A DNA stretch of 64,000 nucleotides, taken from NCBI RefSeq assembly GCF_000271405.2, contig NC_018081.1:587606-651605 (forward strand). Direction: 5' to 3'. Made by a program: the position numbers and the translations under genes. Source of the stretch: Enterococcus hirae ATCC 9790 (GTDB taxonomy: Bacteria; Bacillota; Bacilli; Lactobacillales; Enterococcaceae). Position 1 is the stretch's first letter. The number at the start of each line of letters is the position of its first letter. Positions 44,047-52,275 of the stretch are shown here, one piece after another. The notes below the pieces were generated by a model, which did no database searches, was not told the DNA's origin, and saw nothing but the letters and a program-made list of their open reading frames with translations.

Positions 44047-44760
44047 CTATTTATTGGCTTTGACTTCTTCAACTAATTTCGTTAATGCTTGTTGTTGGAA
44101 TTGCGTTGCTAATTCTTTTGACAAGGTTGCTTGTTCTTCTGGCGTCATGGCTGGATTTTCAGTCATAGCTTTCATCAGACCTTCTTGTACAAAAGCCTTT
44201 GCGTCGCTTTCCATCGTACTTTGTTGTTCTTTTACTCGTTGCGCTAATGTTTTTGCTTGATCCGTACTTAATTCGATCCAATCAGCTGGAATTTTAAAGG
44301 TGTTCACACGACTTGCATACTCGTGGTTATTGTCCGCTAGATTGAACCAGAATTTATACATATCATTTTTATAGACCCAATAAGTTGTTTTTGCTACTTT
44401 TTGCGCTTGACCAGTCGTACGTTCTACTTTATTGGTTTCATTATCAGTACCGGTAGCTTTTGGTTTCTTTTGGTCTTCACTCGTACGGTAAAGGTAGACT
44501 TTTTCAGTCCCGTCACCTAACGCTTGATATAAAAGCATATTTGCACTATCTGAATCAGCACTTGATACGATGTTAGTGGTTTTCGTTTCAGTTACTTTTT
44601 CCATGCCAAAATGGTTGGATAAATTAGCCACGATCAACCCTAAGGATGCCACAAAGACTAACCCAAAAAGTAATGATACAATTGTTTGCCAAGCTTTTTT
44701 TGCAAAGATATTCATTAGGGCAAAAGCCACTAAACTAATGATCAATACGAAAATAATCAT
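44047..44760 (-). CDS. DUF4811 membrane protein, partner of the efflux pump
   Basis: A 237-aa protein with two N-terminal transmembrane helices (1-19, 24-47) and an extracytoplasmic domain (TKTTNIVSSADSDSANMLLY; VYLYRTSEDQKK; TTYWVYKNDMYKFWFN). This is the DUF4811 family, found almost only behind QacA/EmrB-type pumps in lactic acid bacteria. The start overlaps the pump gene by 4 bases. It may be an accessory subunit; no direct evidence. Confidence 0.85.
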   Translation of the reverse strand: MIIFVLIISLVAFALMNIFAKKAWQTIVSLLFGLVFVASLGLIVANLSNHFGMEKVTETKTTNIVSSADSDSANMLLYQALGDGTEKVYLYRTSEDQKKPKATGTDNETNKVERTTGQAQKVAKTTYWVYKNDMYKFWFNLADNNHEYASRVNTFKIPADWIELSTDQAKTLAQRVKEQQSTMESDAKAFVQEGLMKAMTENPAMTPEEQATLSKELATQFQQQALTKLVEEVKANK

Positions 44761-46229
44761 GCTTTATCCCCCGCTTTCGCTAGAACAGGTTCTTTTCTCT
44801 TCAATAAGAAGGCAATCACAAAACCAATCACACCAAAGACGATCGCCACAAAGAATGCTGCGTGGTAACCAGATAATGTCGCATTGATCGCTTGGTCTTT
44901 ATAAGTTAAAGGCGTGCTTTCTAAGACTGATTTTGCAGGTAGATTATCTTTTGTTACATTGGTCAATACACTGATCAAAATAGCTGTCCCAATCGAACTA
45001 GCAATTTGTCGGAAGGTATTGTTTACTGCAGTCCCATGACTGATCAGTTTGTTTGGTAAAGCATTCATACCAGATGTTGTTACTGGCATCATAACCATAG
45101 AGATCCCAAACATCCGAATCGCATAAAGAACAACAATATATAAAACAGGCGTTGTTTTTGTTAAGAAAGCAAATGGTGCTGTTGCAGCGGTTAGCACGAA
45201 CATCCCGACAATCGCTAAACGTTTTGCACCGTGTTTATCAAAGATCGCACCTGTGATCGGCATCATCGCCCCCATAATCAAGGCACCGGGTAGTAACATC
45301 AAGCCAGAATGAAAAGCTGATTCACCACGGATATTTTGGATATATAGAGGAACAACCATTTCAGCACCGACCATCGCCATATTCGTTACACCAGCTAAAA
45401 CTGCTGCAATCGTAAAGGTTGATGATTTAAATACACGCAGTTCCAAGAATGGATTTTCCAAACGAAGTTGGCGCCATGCAAATAAGGCAATAAATATTAC
45501 CCCTACGATCAAGAAGCCGATCACTTTCGCACTGCCCCATCCAGCGTCACCGACACTTGAAAAGCCATAAAGCAAACTACCAAATCCAATTGTTGAAAGG
45601 ATAGCAGATAGAATATCGATACTTGGATTTGATAACGGAATAACGCTTCGCATCAAGAAAAAGGCTAAGACCAAAACTAAGACGACAATTGGTAAGACCA
45701 TACCAAATAGATCACGCCAATGATAGTTATCAATAATATAACCTGATAATGTTGGTCCTAAAGCTGGAGCCAATCCAATAACGATTCCTGACATCCCCAT
45801 GGCAGATCCTCTTTTTTCTGGTGGGAAAATCGATAACATAATATTTTGTAATAAAGGCATTGAAACACCCACACCACAGGCTTGGATCAAACGTCCAATC
45901 AATAAAGTACTAAAGTTAGGGGCAACAAAACAGGTAATTGTTCCGATTAAAAAGACTGACATTGCTGATAAATATAAACTTCTTGAACTAAATTTATTGA
46001 TCAGCCAAGCAGTAATCGGAATCATGATTCCGTTAACCAATAAGAACCCTGTTGTTAGCCATTGAACACTTGATGCAGAGATATCAAAATCTTTCATCAG
46101 CGTAGGAAAAGCTGTAGTTAATAAGGTTTGATTTAATACCGTACAAAAGGTACCAATCAATAAAACGACAACTAATAGTGTCCGATTATATGGTTTGCCG
46201 TAAATATCTACGGGTTGATTTTTATTCAT
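44757..46229 (-). CDS. DHA2-family (EmrB/QacA) drug:H+ antiporter
   Basis: A 490-aa MFS exporter with about 14 helices. MNKNQPVDIYGKPYNRT is the start, behind AAGAAGGAGAAAT. Signatures: LNQTLLTTAFPTLMKDF in helix 1, SVQWLTTGFLLVNGIMIP in helix 2, and motif C GIVIGLAPALGPTLSGYI in helix 5. The last residues are basic (LLKRKEPVLAKAG). Substrates are likely hydrophobic cations or antibiotics, but are not determined. A MerR-type regulator is transcribed divergently. Confidence 0.9.
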   Translation of the reverse strand: MNKNQPVDIYGKPYNRTLLVVVLLIGTFCTVLNQTLLTTAFPTLMKDFDISASSVQWLTTGFLLVNGIMIPITAWLINKFSSRSLYLSAMSVFLIGTITCFVAPNFSTLLIGRLIQACGVGVSMPLLQNIMLSIFPPEKRGSAMGMSGIVIGLAPALGPTLSGYIIDNYHWRDLFGMVLPIVVLVLVLAFFLMRSVIPLSNPSIDILSAILSTIGFGSLLYGFSSVGDAGWGSAKVIGFLIVGVIFIALFAWRQLRLENPFLELRVFKSSTFTIAAVLAGVTNMAMVGAEMVVPLYIQNIRGESAFHSGLMLLPGALIMGAMMPITGAIFDKHGAKRLAIVGMFVLTAATAPFAFLTKTTPVLYIVVLYAIRMFGISMVMMPVTTSGMNALPNKLISHGTAVNNTFRQIASSIGTAILISVLTNVTKDNLPAKSVLESTPLTYKDQAINATLSGYHAAFFVAIVFGVIGFVIAFLLKRKEPVLAKAGDKA

Positions 46230-46270
46230 ATTTCTCCTTCTTTCTGAATTCTTTCTGAAACCACTTGAAT

Positions 46271-46332
46271 ACTTTAGTCCTATTTCGTTCATTTGTCAAC
46301 CTACTTGACACATAAGTTATCCCAAGTATAAT
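46271..46332. promoter_or_regulatory. Divergent promoters with back-to-back -35 boxes
   Basis: The minus promoter has TTGACA (46294-46299), 17 bases and TAAAGT (46271-46276). The plus promoter has TTGACA (46305-46310), 16 bases and TATAAT (46327-46332). The two -35 boxes form the palindrome TGTCAAcctacTTGACA, a natural position for one regulator to control both genes. Confidence 0.7.
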
Positions 46333-46366
46333 TAAGGAAAGTTAGACAACAAAAGGAGGGACAAAA

Positions 46367-46846
46367 ATGGTAGGAGCATCCCTGAAACGTTTATTAGAAA
46401 ATGATCATTTACTGGTAGGAATCAGTGAACTAAGTGAAATTGTCGGTGTGTCTCCACGTCAGTTACGATATTGGGAACAAAAAGAATTCATTCGTTCCGT
46501 TTCTACTGGTGTGAATTGTCCTCGAAAATATCAATTACCTACTGTTATCAAGGTTGAGATTATCAAAAAATATTTAGATGAAGGCTATACGTTGAACAAA
46601 TCAGCTGAAAAAGCCGAAGAACGTCTAAAAAAAATGAAGCATGTCCGCAAAGTTTTTTCCAAAGCAATCAAAGAAATCGAATTGATTGATGAAAGATATA
46701 CTGTTTTATTGATCGGTGATTTCAAAGAGACAACTGAAGACTCAAAACTTTATATCATCCACGATGAAGCAACAGATGAACTCACGTATAAAATTGTCCC
46801 CGTAAGCGAAAAAATTGATTTCGAACAATTATTGAAAAATCTTTAA
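46367..46846 (+). CDS. MerR-family transcriptional regulator
   Basis: A 159-aa regulator. The winged HTH is VGISELSEIVGVSPRQLRYW then EQKEFIRSV; the usual arginine-tyrosine pair follows as YQLPTVIKVEIIKKYLDEGY. A helix (LNKSAEKAEERLKKMKHV) gives the dimer coil. The C-terminal 55 residues (VLLIGDFKETTEDSKLYIIH) form a small sensor domain without metal-binding cysteines. It is divergent to the efflux operon and is the likely controller. The start is behind AAAAGGAGGGACAAAA. Confidence 0.87.
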   Translation: MVGASLKRLLENDHLLVGISELSEIVGVSPRQLRYWEQKEFIRSVSTGVNCPRKYQLPTVIKVEIIKKYLDEGYTLNKSAEKAEERLKKMKHVRKVFSKAIKEIELIDERYTVLLIGDFKETTEDSKLYIIHDEATDELTYKIVPVSEKIDFEQLLKNL

Positions 46847-46858
46847 GCAATGGAAAAT

Positions 46859-46939
46859 AAAATGTAGTCAATTCTCCCAATTTCTCATGTGTTTTACCAA
46901 AACAGTTTAAGAAATTGACGATAATCGACTACATTTTTT
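46859..46939 (+). terminator. Terminator
   Basis: AAAATGTAGTC and GACTACATTTT form the outer stem, CAATTTCT and AGAAATTG an inner one, followed by TTTGC. It lies 12 bases after the MerR gene. Confidence 0.7.
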
Positions 46940-47024
46940 GCTTCTTTTCTATCTTTTTCAATTCACTACTATCATTAAATGAAGTTATTCAATTAAGTTT
47001 ATCTTATATTCTCTATTCCATTTA

Positions 47025-47576
47025 TTATTTCTGTCTTTTTTGCTCTTCTAATACGCCCGTCAACCAATTCGCATATTCTGTTTCTCGATTGATCGCATGG
47101 GATAAAATCAAATAGTGTCCATAATTTTCTTCTTGTTCTTTTCTTGTTGGAAATATCCTCTCTTGACGTGCCAATAGATGCGCTCGCTTTTCTTCATGAA
47201 GATCCCTTTGCTGCTCAATGATCTCTCTCAACATCGGATCATTCACATCTTTCACAAAATATAATTTCAACACAAACTCATCTCGATTGACTGGTAATTC
47301 ATTCGTTGGCGTCCGAATCCATTCGTTTAACAATGCCTTTCCTTCATCCGTTAATTGATAGACTTTCTTCTCCAATTTCATCCCTGTAATTTCAACTTCA
47401 TGTTTGATGATCCCTCGTTCTTCCATTCTTGCTAATTCAGGATAAATTTGACTATGCTTCGCTTGCCAAAACTCACCGATTTCATTTTTGAACGATTGGT
47501 TTAATTCATAGCCTGTCATCTTTCTTTTACTCAACAATCCTAACAAAATATAGCGTAGCGTATTTTTTCTCGCCAT
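47025..47576 (-). CDS. padR: PadR, repressor of phenolic acid decarboxylase
   Basis: A 183-aa PadR-s2 regulator starting MARKNTLRYILLGLLSKRKM, behind AAGGAGGAGAGAGC. The winged HTH (TGYELNQSFKNEIGEFWQAK, SQIYPELARMEERGIIKHEV) is followed by a long helical C-terminal domain (EEKRAHLLARQERIFPTRKE), as in Bacillus and Lactobacillus PadR. It faces padC, and a perfect palindrome lies between them. Phenolic acids such as p-coumarate lift PadR repression in related bacteria. Confidence 0.92.
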   Translation of the reverse strand: MARKNTLRYILLGLLSKRKMTGYELNQSFKNEIGEFWQAKHSQIYPELARMEERGIIKHEVEITGMKLEKKVYQLTDEGKALLNEWIRTPTNELPVNRDEFVLKLYFVKDVNDPMLREIIEQQRDLHEEKRAHLLARQERIFPTRKEQEENYGHYLILSHAINRETEYANWLTGVLEEQKRQK

Positions 47577-47630
47577 GCTCTCTCCTCCTTGACAAATCCT
47601 TTTATTCATTCTATCATAATCACGTAATCA

Positions 47631-47656
47631 AAAACATGTACTTTATTACATGTTTT
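47631..47656. promoter_or_regulatory. PadR operator
   Basis: AAAACATGTA (47631-47640), six bases, TACATGTTTT (47647-47656) is a perfect inverted repeat with the ATGTA/TACAT core of known PadR boxes. It lies 23 bases before the padC start codon, between the divergent genes. Confidence 0.85.
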
Positions 47657-47679
47657 AATTTAAAAGGAGCTGTTGTTTC

Positions 47680-48210
47680 ATGAAAGAATTTAAAGATCTA
47701 GAAGATTTTATTGGTACACACTTTATTTATACGTACGATAATGGTTGGGAATATGAATGGTATGCTAAAAATGACCATACTGTCGACTATCGAATTCACG
47801 GCGGAATGGTCAAAGGCCGTTGGGTCAAAGATCAAGAAGCAGATATCGTTAAGTTAACAGATGGCGTCTTCAAAATTACTTGGACTGAACCAACTGGTAC
47901 TGACGTGGCCTTGGATTTCACGCCCAATGAAAAAAAATTACATGGAACGATTTTCTTTCCTAAATGGGTTGAAGAACATCCTGAGATCACAGTTACTTTC
48001 CAAAATGAACATATAGCTGAGATGGAAGCAGCACGTGAAAAATATGAAACTTATCCAAAATTGTTAGTACCAGAGTTCGCTAACATTACTTATATGGGCG
48101 ACGCTGGTCTCAATAATGAAGATGTCATTAGTGAAGCTCCTTATGAAGGAATGCCTAGTGATATCCGAGAAGGTCGTTATTTTGATAAAAACTATAAACG
48201 GATAAAATAA
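47680..48210 (+). CDS. padC: Phenolic acid decarboxylase
   Basis: A 176-aa enzyme that decarboxylates p-coumaric, ferulic and caffeic acids to vinyl phenols. All four active-site residues known from the family are in place: Y17 and Y19 (FIYTYDNGW), R47 (VKGRWVK) and E70 (WTEPTG). The characteristic beta-barrel sequence and [17 protein letters not shown] near the end are conserved. The start is behind AAAGGAGCTGTTGTTTC. Monocistronic, under PadR control. Confidence 0.95.
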   Translation: MKEFKDLEDFIGTHFIYTYDNGWEYEWYAKNDHTVDYRIHGGMVKGRWVKDQEADIVKLTDGVFKITWTEPTGTDVALDFTPNEKKLHGTIFFPKWVEEHPEITVTFQNEHIAEMEAAREKYETYPKLLVPEFANITYMGDAGLNNEDVISEAPYEGMPSDIREGRYFDKNYKRIK

Positions 48211-48255
48211 GAATCATTCGTAGATTTGACTATTAGTCTTATACGAATAGGGAAA

Positions 48256-48291
48256 AACAACCATAGCATCTCATACTATGGCTGTTTTTTT
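48256..48291 (+). terminator. Terminator of padC
   Basis: AACAACCATAG and CTATGGCTGTT form the stem, followed by TTTTT. Confidence 0.85.
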
Positions 48292-48451
48292 AATTAACTA
48301 TTGATCTAAATAAAGCGAGCAACAAAGGATGTATTTTGAAAATTTCCTGTAATAATGATAATTTTTTTCATATTTTTTCGAATTTCTTGCCACTCTTTTA
48401 GGTAAGCTTTATGATTAAATAAGTTACACTATCAAAAAAGGAGTATGACAA

Positions 48452-50122
48452 TTGAAAAAATATGTTCCGTATTTGACAATTTTACTATTTGCATTCTTAT
48501 TTGTTATGCCAAATATCCTAACACATGACCTTATCATTGGAGCAGATGCACCATTTCATTATAACCGTTTTTACGATGCCGCTGAACAATTCGCTAATTG
48601 GGATTTCCATTATTTCCCTTCCATGTATGGATTTCAGCAAAGCGGGCGTATCGTCAATGCGATCTATGGTCCGTTGTTTGCTTATTTTCAAGGCTTGATC
48701 GTTTTAGTTTCAGGCAGTTGGTTCCACTATCAAATCTTATCAAACTTTATTCTCTTTGTGATTTCTGGTTGGTCGATGTTGACACTATTGAATTATGTTC
48801 AGGTGAAAAAATGGGTCAGCATACCAATCTCGGTATTATTTATGACGACTTATTCCATTCAATATTGGGCAATCAATCAGGGCTTTACCAGTTGGGGCAC
48901 CTGTTTTTATCCCTTATGCATGATTCCATTAGTGGACTTTGTTGTTCATAAAAAATTTCCTGTCTTGAAAGTTACCTTTTCAATTGCACTGATGACTCAG
49001 ATCCACTTACTGTCCACCGTTATGTTGGTACTGATGTATATCCCTTTTTATCTTTATTATTTCTTTACTCAGACAGAAAAAGGCAAAGCAATCGGGCAAC
49101 TGATCAAATCTGTCCTCTTTTATTTTGTACTAACAGCAAATATTTGGGCAGGATTAGCTATCGTCTATGGTGGAAATAAGATTTTGCCACCTTTTGTCAA
49201 CCGAGAGATGAGCCAAAAAGCAATCAATCTGGATGGCAGCTATTGGCTAGCGTATCCCAAGATTTTCCCAATTTTTTTATTGATCGGACTAATACTGTAT
49301 CTTCTTTTCCGCCGTCACTACGACATTTTTACAAAGTTACTTTTACGCACAAGTCTTGGATTCTTCCTACTTTCAACCAGTTTGATCCCTTGGACAACAC
49401 TAGTGGAAAAAGAGGTACCTTTCGTAAGCTTGATCCAGTTTCCTTTTCGTTTCTTTGTCCCATTTACCTTGCTCTTTCTACTCTTTTTAGCACTTGCGCT
49501 AAATCAATGGGAAAAGAAAAATTGGTATCGTGCGTTGAGTGTCCTATTTCTCTTTGTCGCTTCTGCACAAACGATCCAAAACCTCTATCAGCATCTGGAT
49601 AAATGGCAAGACGAAACATTTGTCAGCCGTCACACGTATCTCTTTGATACACCAGCAGAGGCAAGAAAAACATTTTATGACCATGATATGTCTACTAGTT
49701 TATTCGTTTTTCAAAAGACAACACCCGATTATCTACCAATCTATCATGAAACTAAAGCAAATAAATATGATCGCTATAATGAAGAAATCTTGGAAGGAGA
49801 AACCACGTTCATTAAATCTCATCCTGGAGGACGTTTAACGATCAAATGGAAAAACACTGGGGAAGAAACTGTCCATTTACCAGTCATTGTCTATGACCGC
49901 ACAGTGTTACTGCAACACGGCAAAAAATTGACAGATTATCAATTAACAGATATCGGTACTCCTATCGTCAAACAGCACAATGGAATCAATGAGATCACTC
50001 TCTATTATGATTTACCAATTTTCTTTTACTTTGTGATGGCATTCTTCCTGATTGGTTGGTTCGTTTTGATCGGACTCTTTGTCAAAAATCGTTACCAGGT
50101 TGGGAGGATAACTAAAAAATAA
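48452..50122 (+). CDS. Large polytopic membrane protein, YfhO/GT-C-like
   Basis: A 556-aa protein with about 11-12 transmembrane segments. After the first helix comes HDLIIGADAPFHYNRFYDAA, with an acidic pair and His on the outer face as in GT-C-type glycosyltransferases. The order of helices and the soluble tail (about 395-520: beta-rich, GGRLTIKWKNTGEETVHLPV) recall the YfhO family, which acts in glycosylation of lipoteichoic acid or similar polymers. The exact function is not known. The start is TTG 48452 behind AAAAGGAGTATGACAA. Monocistronic. Confidence 0.65.
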   Translation: MKKYVPYLTILLFAFLFVMPNILTHDLIIGADAPFHYNRFYDAAEQFANWDFHYFPSMYGFQQSGRIVNAIYGPLFAYFQGLIVLVSGSWFHYQILSNFILFVISGWSMLTLLNYVQVKKWVSIPISVLFMTTYSIQYWAINQGFTSWGTCFYPLCMIPLVDFVVHKKFPVLKVTFSIALMTQIHLLSTVMLVLMYIPFYLYYFFTQTEKGKAIGQLIKSVLFYFVLTANIWAGLAIVYGGNKILPPFVNREMSQKAINLDGSYWLAYPKIFPIFLLIGLILYLLFRRHYDIFTKLLLRTSLGFFLLSTSLIPWTTLVEKEVPFVSLIQFPFRFFVPFTLLFLLFLALALNQWEKKNWYRALSVLFLFVASAQTIQNLYQHLDKWQDETFVSRHTYLFDTPAEARKTFYDHDMSTSLFVFQKTTPDYLPIYHETKANKYDRYNEEILEGETTFIKSHPGGRLTIKWKNTGEETVHLPVIVYDRTVLLQHGKKLTDYQLTDIGTPIVKQHNGINEITLYYDLPIFFYFVMAFFLIGWFVLIGLFVKNRYQVGRITKK

Positions 50123-50181
50123 GGGACTTGCTTCTGTGGATCAAAAAGATAAATTCTCAACACGGAAGCTGTCTCTTTTTT
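50123..50181 (+). terminator. Terminator
   Basis: GGGACTTGCTTC and GAAGCTGTCTC pair imperfectly and are followed by TTTTTTATA, right after the stop codon of the membrane protein gene. Confidence 0.6.
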
Positions 50182-50341
50182 ATACCTTTTTATAAAATAG
50201 CAAACAAATCGTCAAATATAGTAGTCCTAATAAACGAATCGTGTTAGTAGCTACTTTTTTTTCTAAACATAAGAAAAAATATTTATTTACTCTCTTCTTT
50301 TATAAACTATACTAGAATACAGAAAAGAAGGAGTGATACAT

Positions 50342-51075
50342 ATGCCTCAAACAACGAATCGACAATTGACTTTGAAAAAAAAATCGGACATGCTTTTGTT
50401 CATCAATCTACGAATACTACCCTTAATACTGAGTCTCACCTTGAAATGATACTTAAAGATCTACCTGAGGATTCGCTATCAATTAAAGAATCAACTAATG
50501 AACAGCTGTATGAGCTGCCAAATAGTAAGACTGAGCCGCTATATGTAACTGTAATTGTTGATCGATCACCTACGCCCATTTCAAATGTTCGGTCAACGAG
50601 TGAATCAACTTGTATTAATGACCAAGATTATTCTAAAAGAAATACCATTTTAGACATTTTAAAAAAAACTGCAAACTCTCCTGAAGAGGTAAAAGAGCTG
50701 ACAAGCATCATAGAGCAGTTAATTAATGAACTGCCACATCGTGAGCCTAGCGGTGAAGTTCTGCAACCTCATGAGCCTAAAATCAAAGATTCCCTCGTTG
50801 TACTTTTGAATCTTTTAGATAACTTGCCAATTCTAACCGATTCCGATAAAGATCGATTTATAGACCATTTTGATATTTTACATGAGGAAGTACTACATAA
50901 TACCAATTTACAAAAAAATACACCGGTAACTAAAGAGTCCGACTCCTTGAAAAATGTCCGAGAATTCATTTCTGCCAATCGGAAAAAAAGTCCAGCCGAG
51001 TTAAAAAAACAATGCAGAGACCAAAGAAACAGAGAATTTTATTGCCTTCCTCCTTGGTGCTTCCCATCGCACTAA
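50342..51075 (+). pseudogene. Hypothetical protein gene split by an A-run frameshift
   Basis: The only ATG with a good ribosome site (GAAGGAGTGATACAT) is 50342. It reads MPQTTNRQLTLKKK into a run of nine A (50374-50382), then goes out of frame and stops after 35 codons. With ten A the frame joins IGHAFVHQSTNTTLNTESHL and continues to 51075 as an uninterrupted protein of about 244 aa. That protein is acidic, helical and without signal or membrane segment (NTILDILKKTANSPEEVKEL, LLDNLPILTDSDKDRF), ending FYCLPPWCFPSH with two cysteines. No family is recognised. The A run just after the start codon could also be a slippage switch. Confidence 0.6.
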
Positions 51076-51128
51076 CAGTCATTTCATTATCTAATCAAAT
51101 TTCTGCACGTAGCTGAAGCTGCTGCAAA

Positions 51129-51181
51129 CAAAAAGTCCCATAGAAAGGATGTATCCATTTTTCTTTCTATGGGACTTTTTG
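51129..51181. terminator. Bidirectional terminator
   Basis: AAAAAGTCCCATAGAAAG and CTTTCTATGGGACTTTTT form a perfect 18-bp stem between convergent genes, with T runs on both strands. Confidence 0.9.
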
Positions 51182-51187
51182 ATTATT

Positions 51188-52027
51188 TTATTGAATGGGG
51201 CTGACCGTTATCTCTACTCCATAATGGTCACTTACAATGATTTCTTGTTTTCCATCAAAAATACTACGATAAAAAGGAACTGAGAATTCCTGTGGTACAT
51301 AGATATAATCGATTCTTAACTGCTCTGTATTCGTTTCCCATCCATCGATTTTCTGTTCAATGGTTGCCTGACCATGAACTTCTTGGGCAACAGTATAGGA
51401 ATCGACAATCGCAAGAGGGCTTTTTTCAACCAAGCGATAGCCTGCCTCTCCTGCTGGGTTGTTAAAATCCCCCATTAAAAACAGCGGATTTGAGAGATTA
51501 GCTAAGTGTTCCATCAAGCAATGCCATTCAAAAGCAAAGCCCTTCGTTTCATCTATCCACCAAGAAAAATGACAGCTTGCTAGAGTGATTGTTTGGTCAT
51601 CGATCATCGTCTGACAGATCAAAATTTTCCGAGTGTGGTAATCCTCTTTTTGCTTTGTTTCAGAAACATAGATTGCTTCACTGGTTAGTGGTGTCTTAGA
51701 AAGCAGCGCATTCCCCTCTTCATAAATCCCATAACCGACATGACTCATTTCCCAACTCCAATAATAGTCTTTCCCTTGTTTGGCTAAGTAGCGCACCAAA
51801 CAATAAGCAAAATTATCGACATGGACGGGCGATTGTTCTATAACTGGACAAAATTTGTTTAATTCTTCATTCACGATACTTTCGGAAGTGATTAATTGAT
51901 TGACTTCTTGTAAAGCAATCACATCATAATCTGCTTGACAGATTTTATCTACGATCTGGCGCATCTTTTCTTCTGGTGATTCTTCTAACCAGCTATGTGT
52001 ATTCAAAGTCATCATCTTCATCTTCAA
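51188..52027 (-). CDS. mapP: Maltose 6'-phosphate phosphatase (EEP superfamily)
   Basis: A 279-aa enzyme of the metal-dependent endonuclease/exonuclease/phosphatase superfamily: TLNTHSWLEES (Asn), VIALQEVNQ (metal Glu), LASCHFSWW (His), FLMGDFNNPAGE (Asp/Asn) and IVSDHYGVEI (Asp/His). Position decides the function: it lies behind malT and opposite malP-pgmB-malM-malR. In E. faecalis a phosphatase, MapP, turns maltose 6'-phosphate from the MalT PTS into maltose, so maltose phosphorylase can use it; I recall it as a member of this superfamily. The start is behind AAGGAGAATTGAAG. The 250-base gap to malT contains a hairpin. Confidence 0.8.
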   Translation of the reverse strand: MKMKMMTLNTHSWLEESPEEKMRQIVDKICQADYDVIALQEVNQLITSESIVNEELNKFCPVIEQSPVHVDNFAYCLVRYLAKQGKDYYWSWEMSHVGYGIYEEGNALLSKTPLTSEAIYVSETKQKEDYHTRKILICQTMIDDQTITLASCHFSWWIDETKGFAFEWHCLMEHLANLSNPLFLMGDFNNPAGEAGYRLVEKSPLAIVDSYTVAQEVHGQATIEQKIDGWETNTEQLRIDYIYVPQEFSVPFYRSIFDGKQEIIVSDHYGVEITVSPIQ

Positions 52028-52119
52028 TTCTCCTTATTGATTAAAACTTACTTCATTTCTTTTATGATAGGATAGCGATGGATTATTAGCTGTGATTGTT
52101 TACCTGCTCGCAGATATTC

Positions 52120-52183
52120 AAAAAAATAAGTCTGAGAACTCAAAAACGAAGTATAGCGTTTTCGTGTTTTCAGACTTATTTGA
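52120..52183. terminator. Hairpin between malT and mapP
   Basis: AAATAAGTCTGA and TCAGACTTATTT form a perfect 12-bp outer stem with inner AAAACG/CGTTTT pairing. On the minus strand it follows malT by about 90 bases. It may end most malT transcripts and set a lower level of mapP, or separate the two units. Confidence 0.6.
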
Positions 52184-52275
52184 GAAACAGAAAAACTGAC
52201 TATCGGAAACCAAATAAGGAATTAAATTTGGTACTGGTCATCTTACTCATTATTGTTGGGTGTCTTTTATAATGA

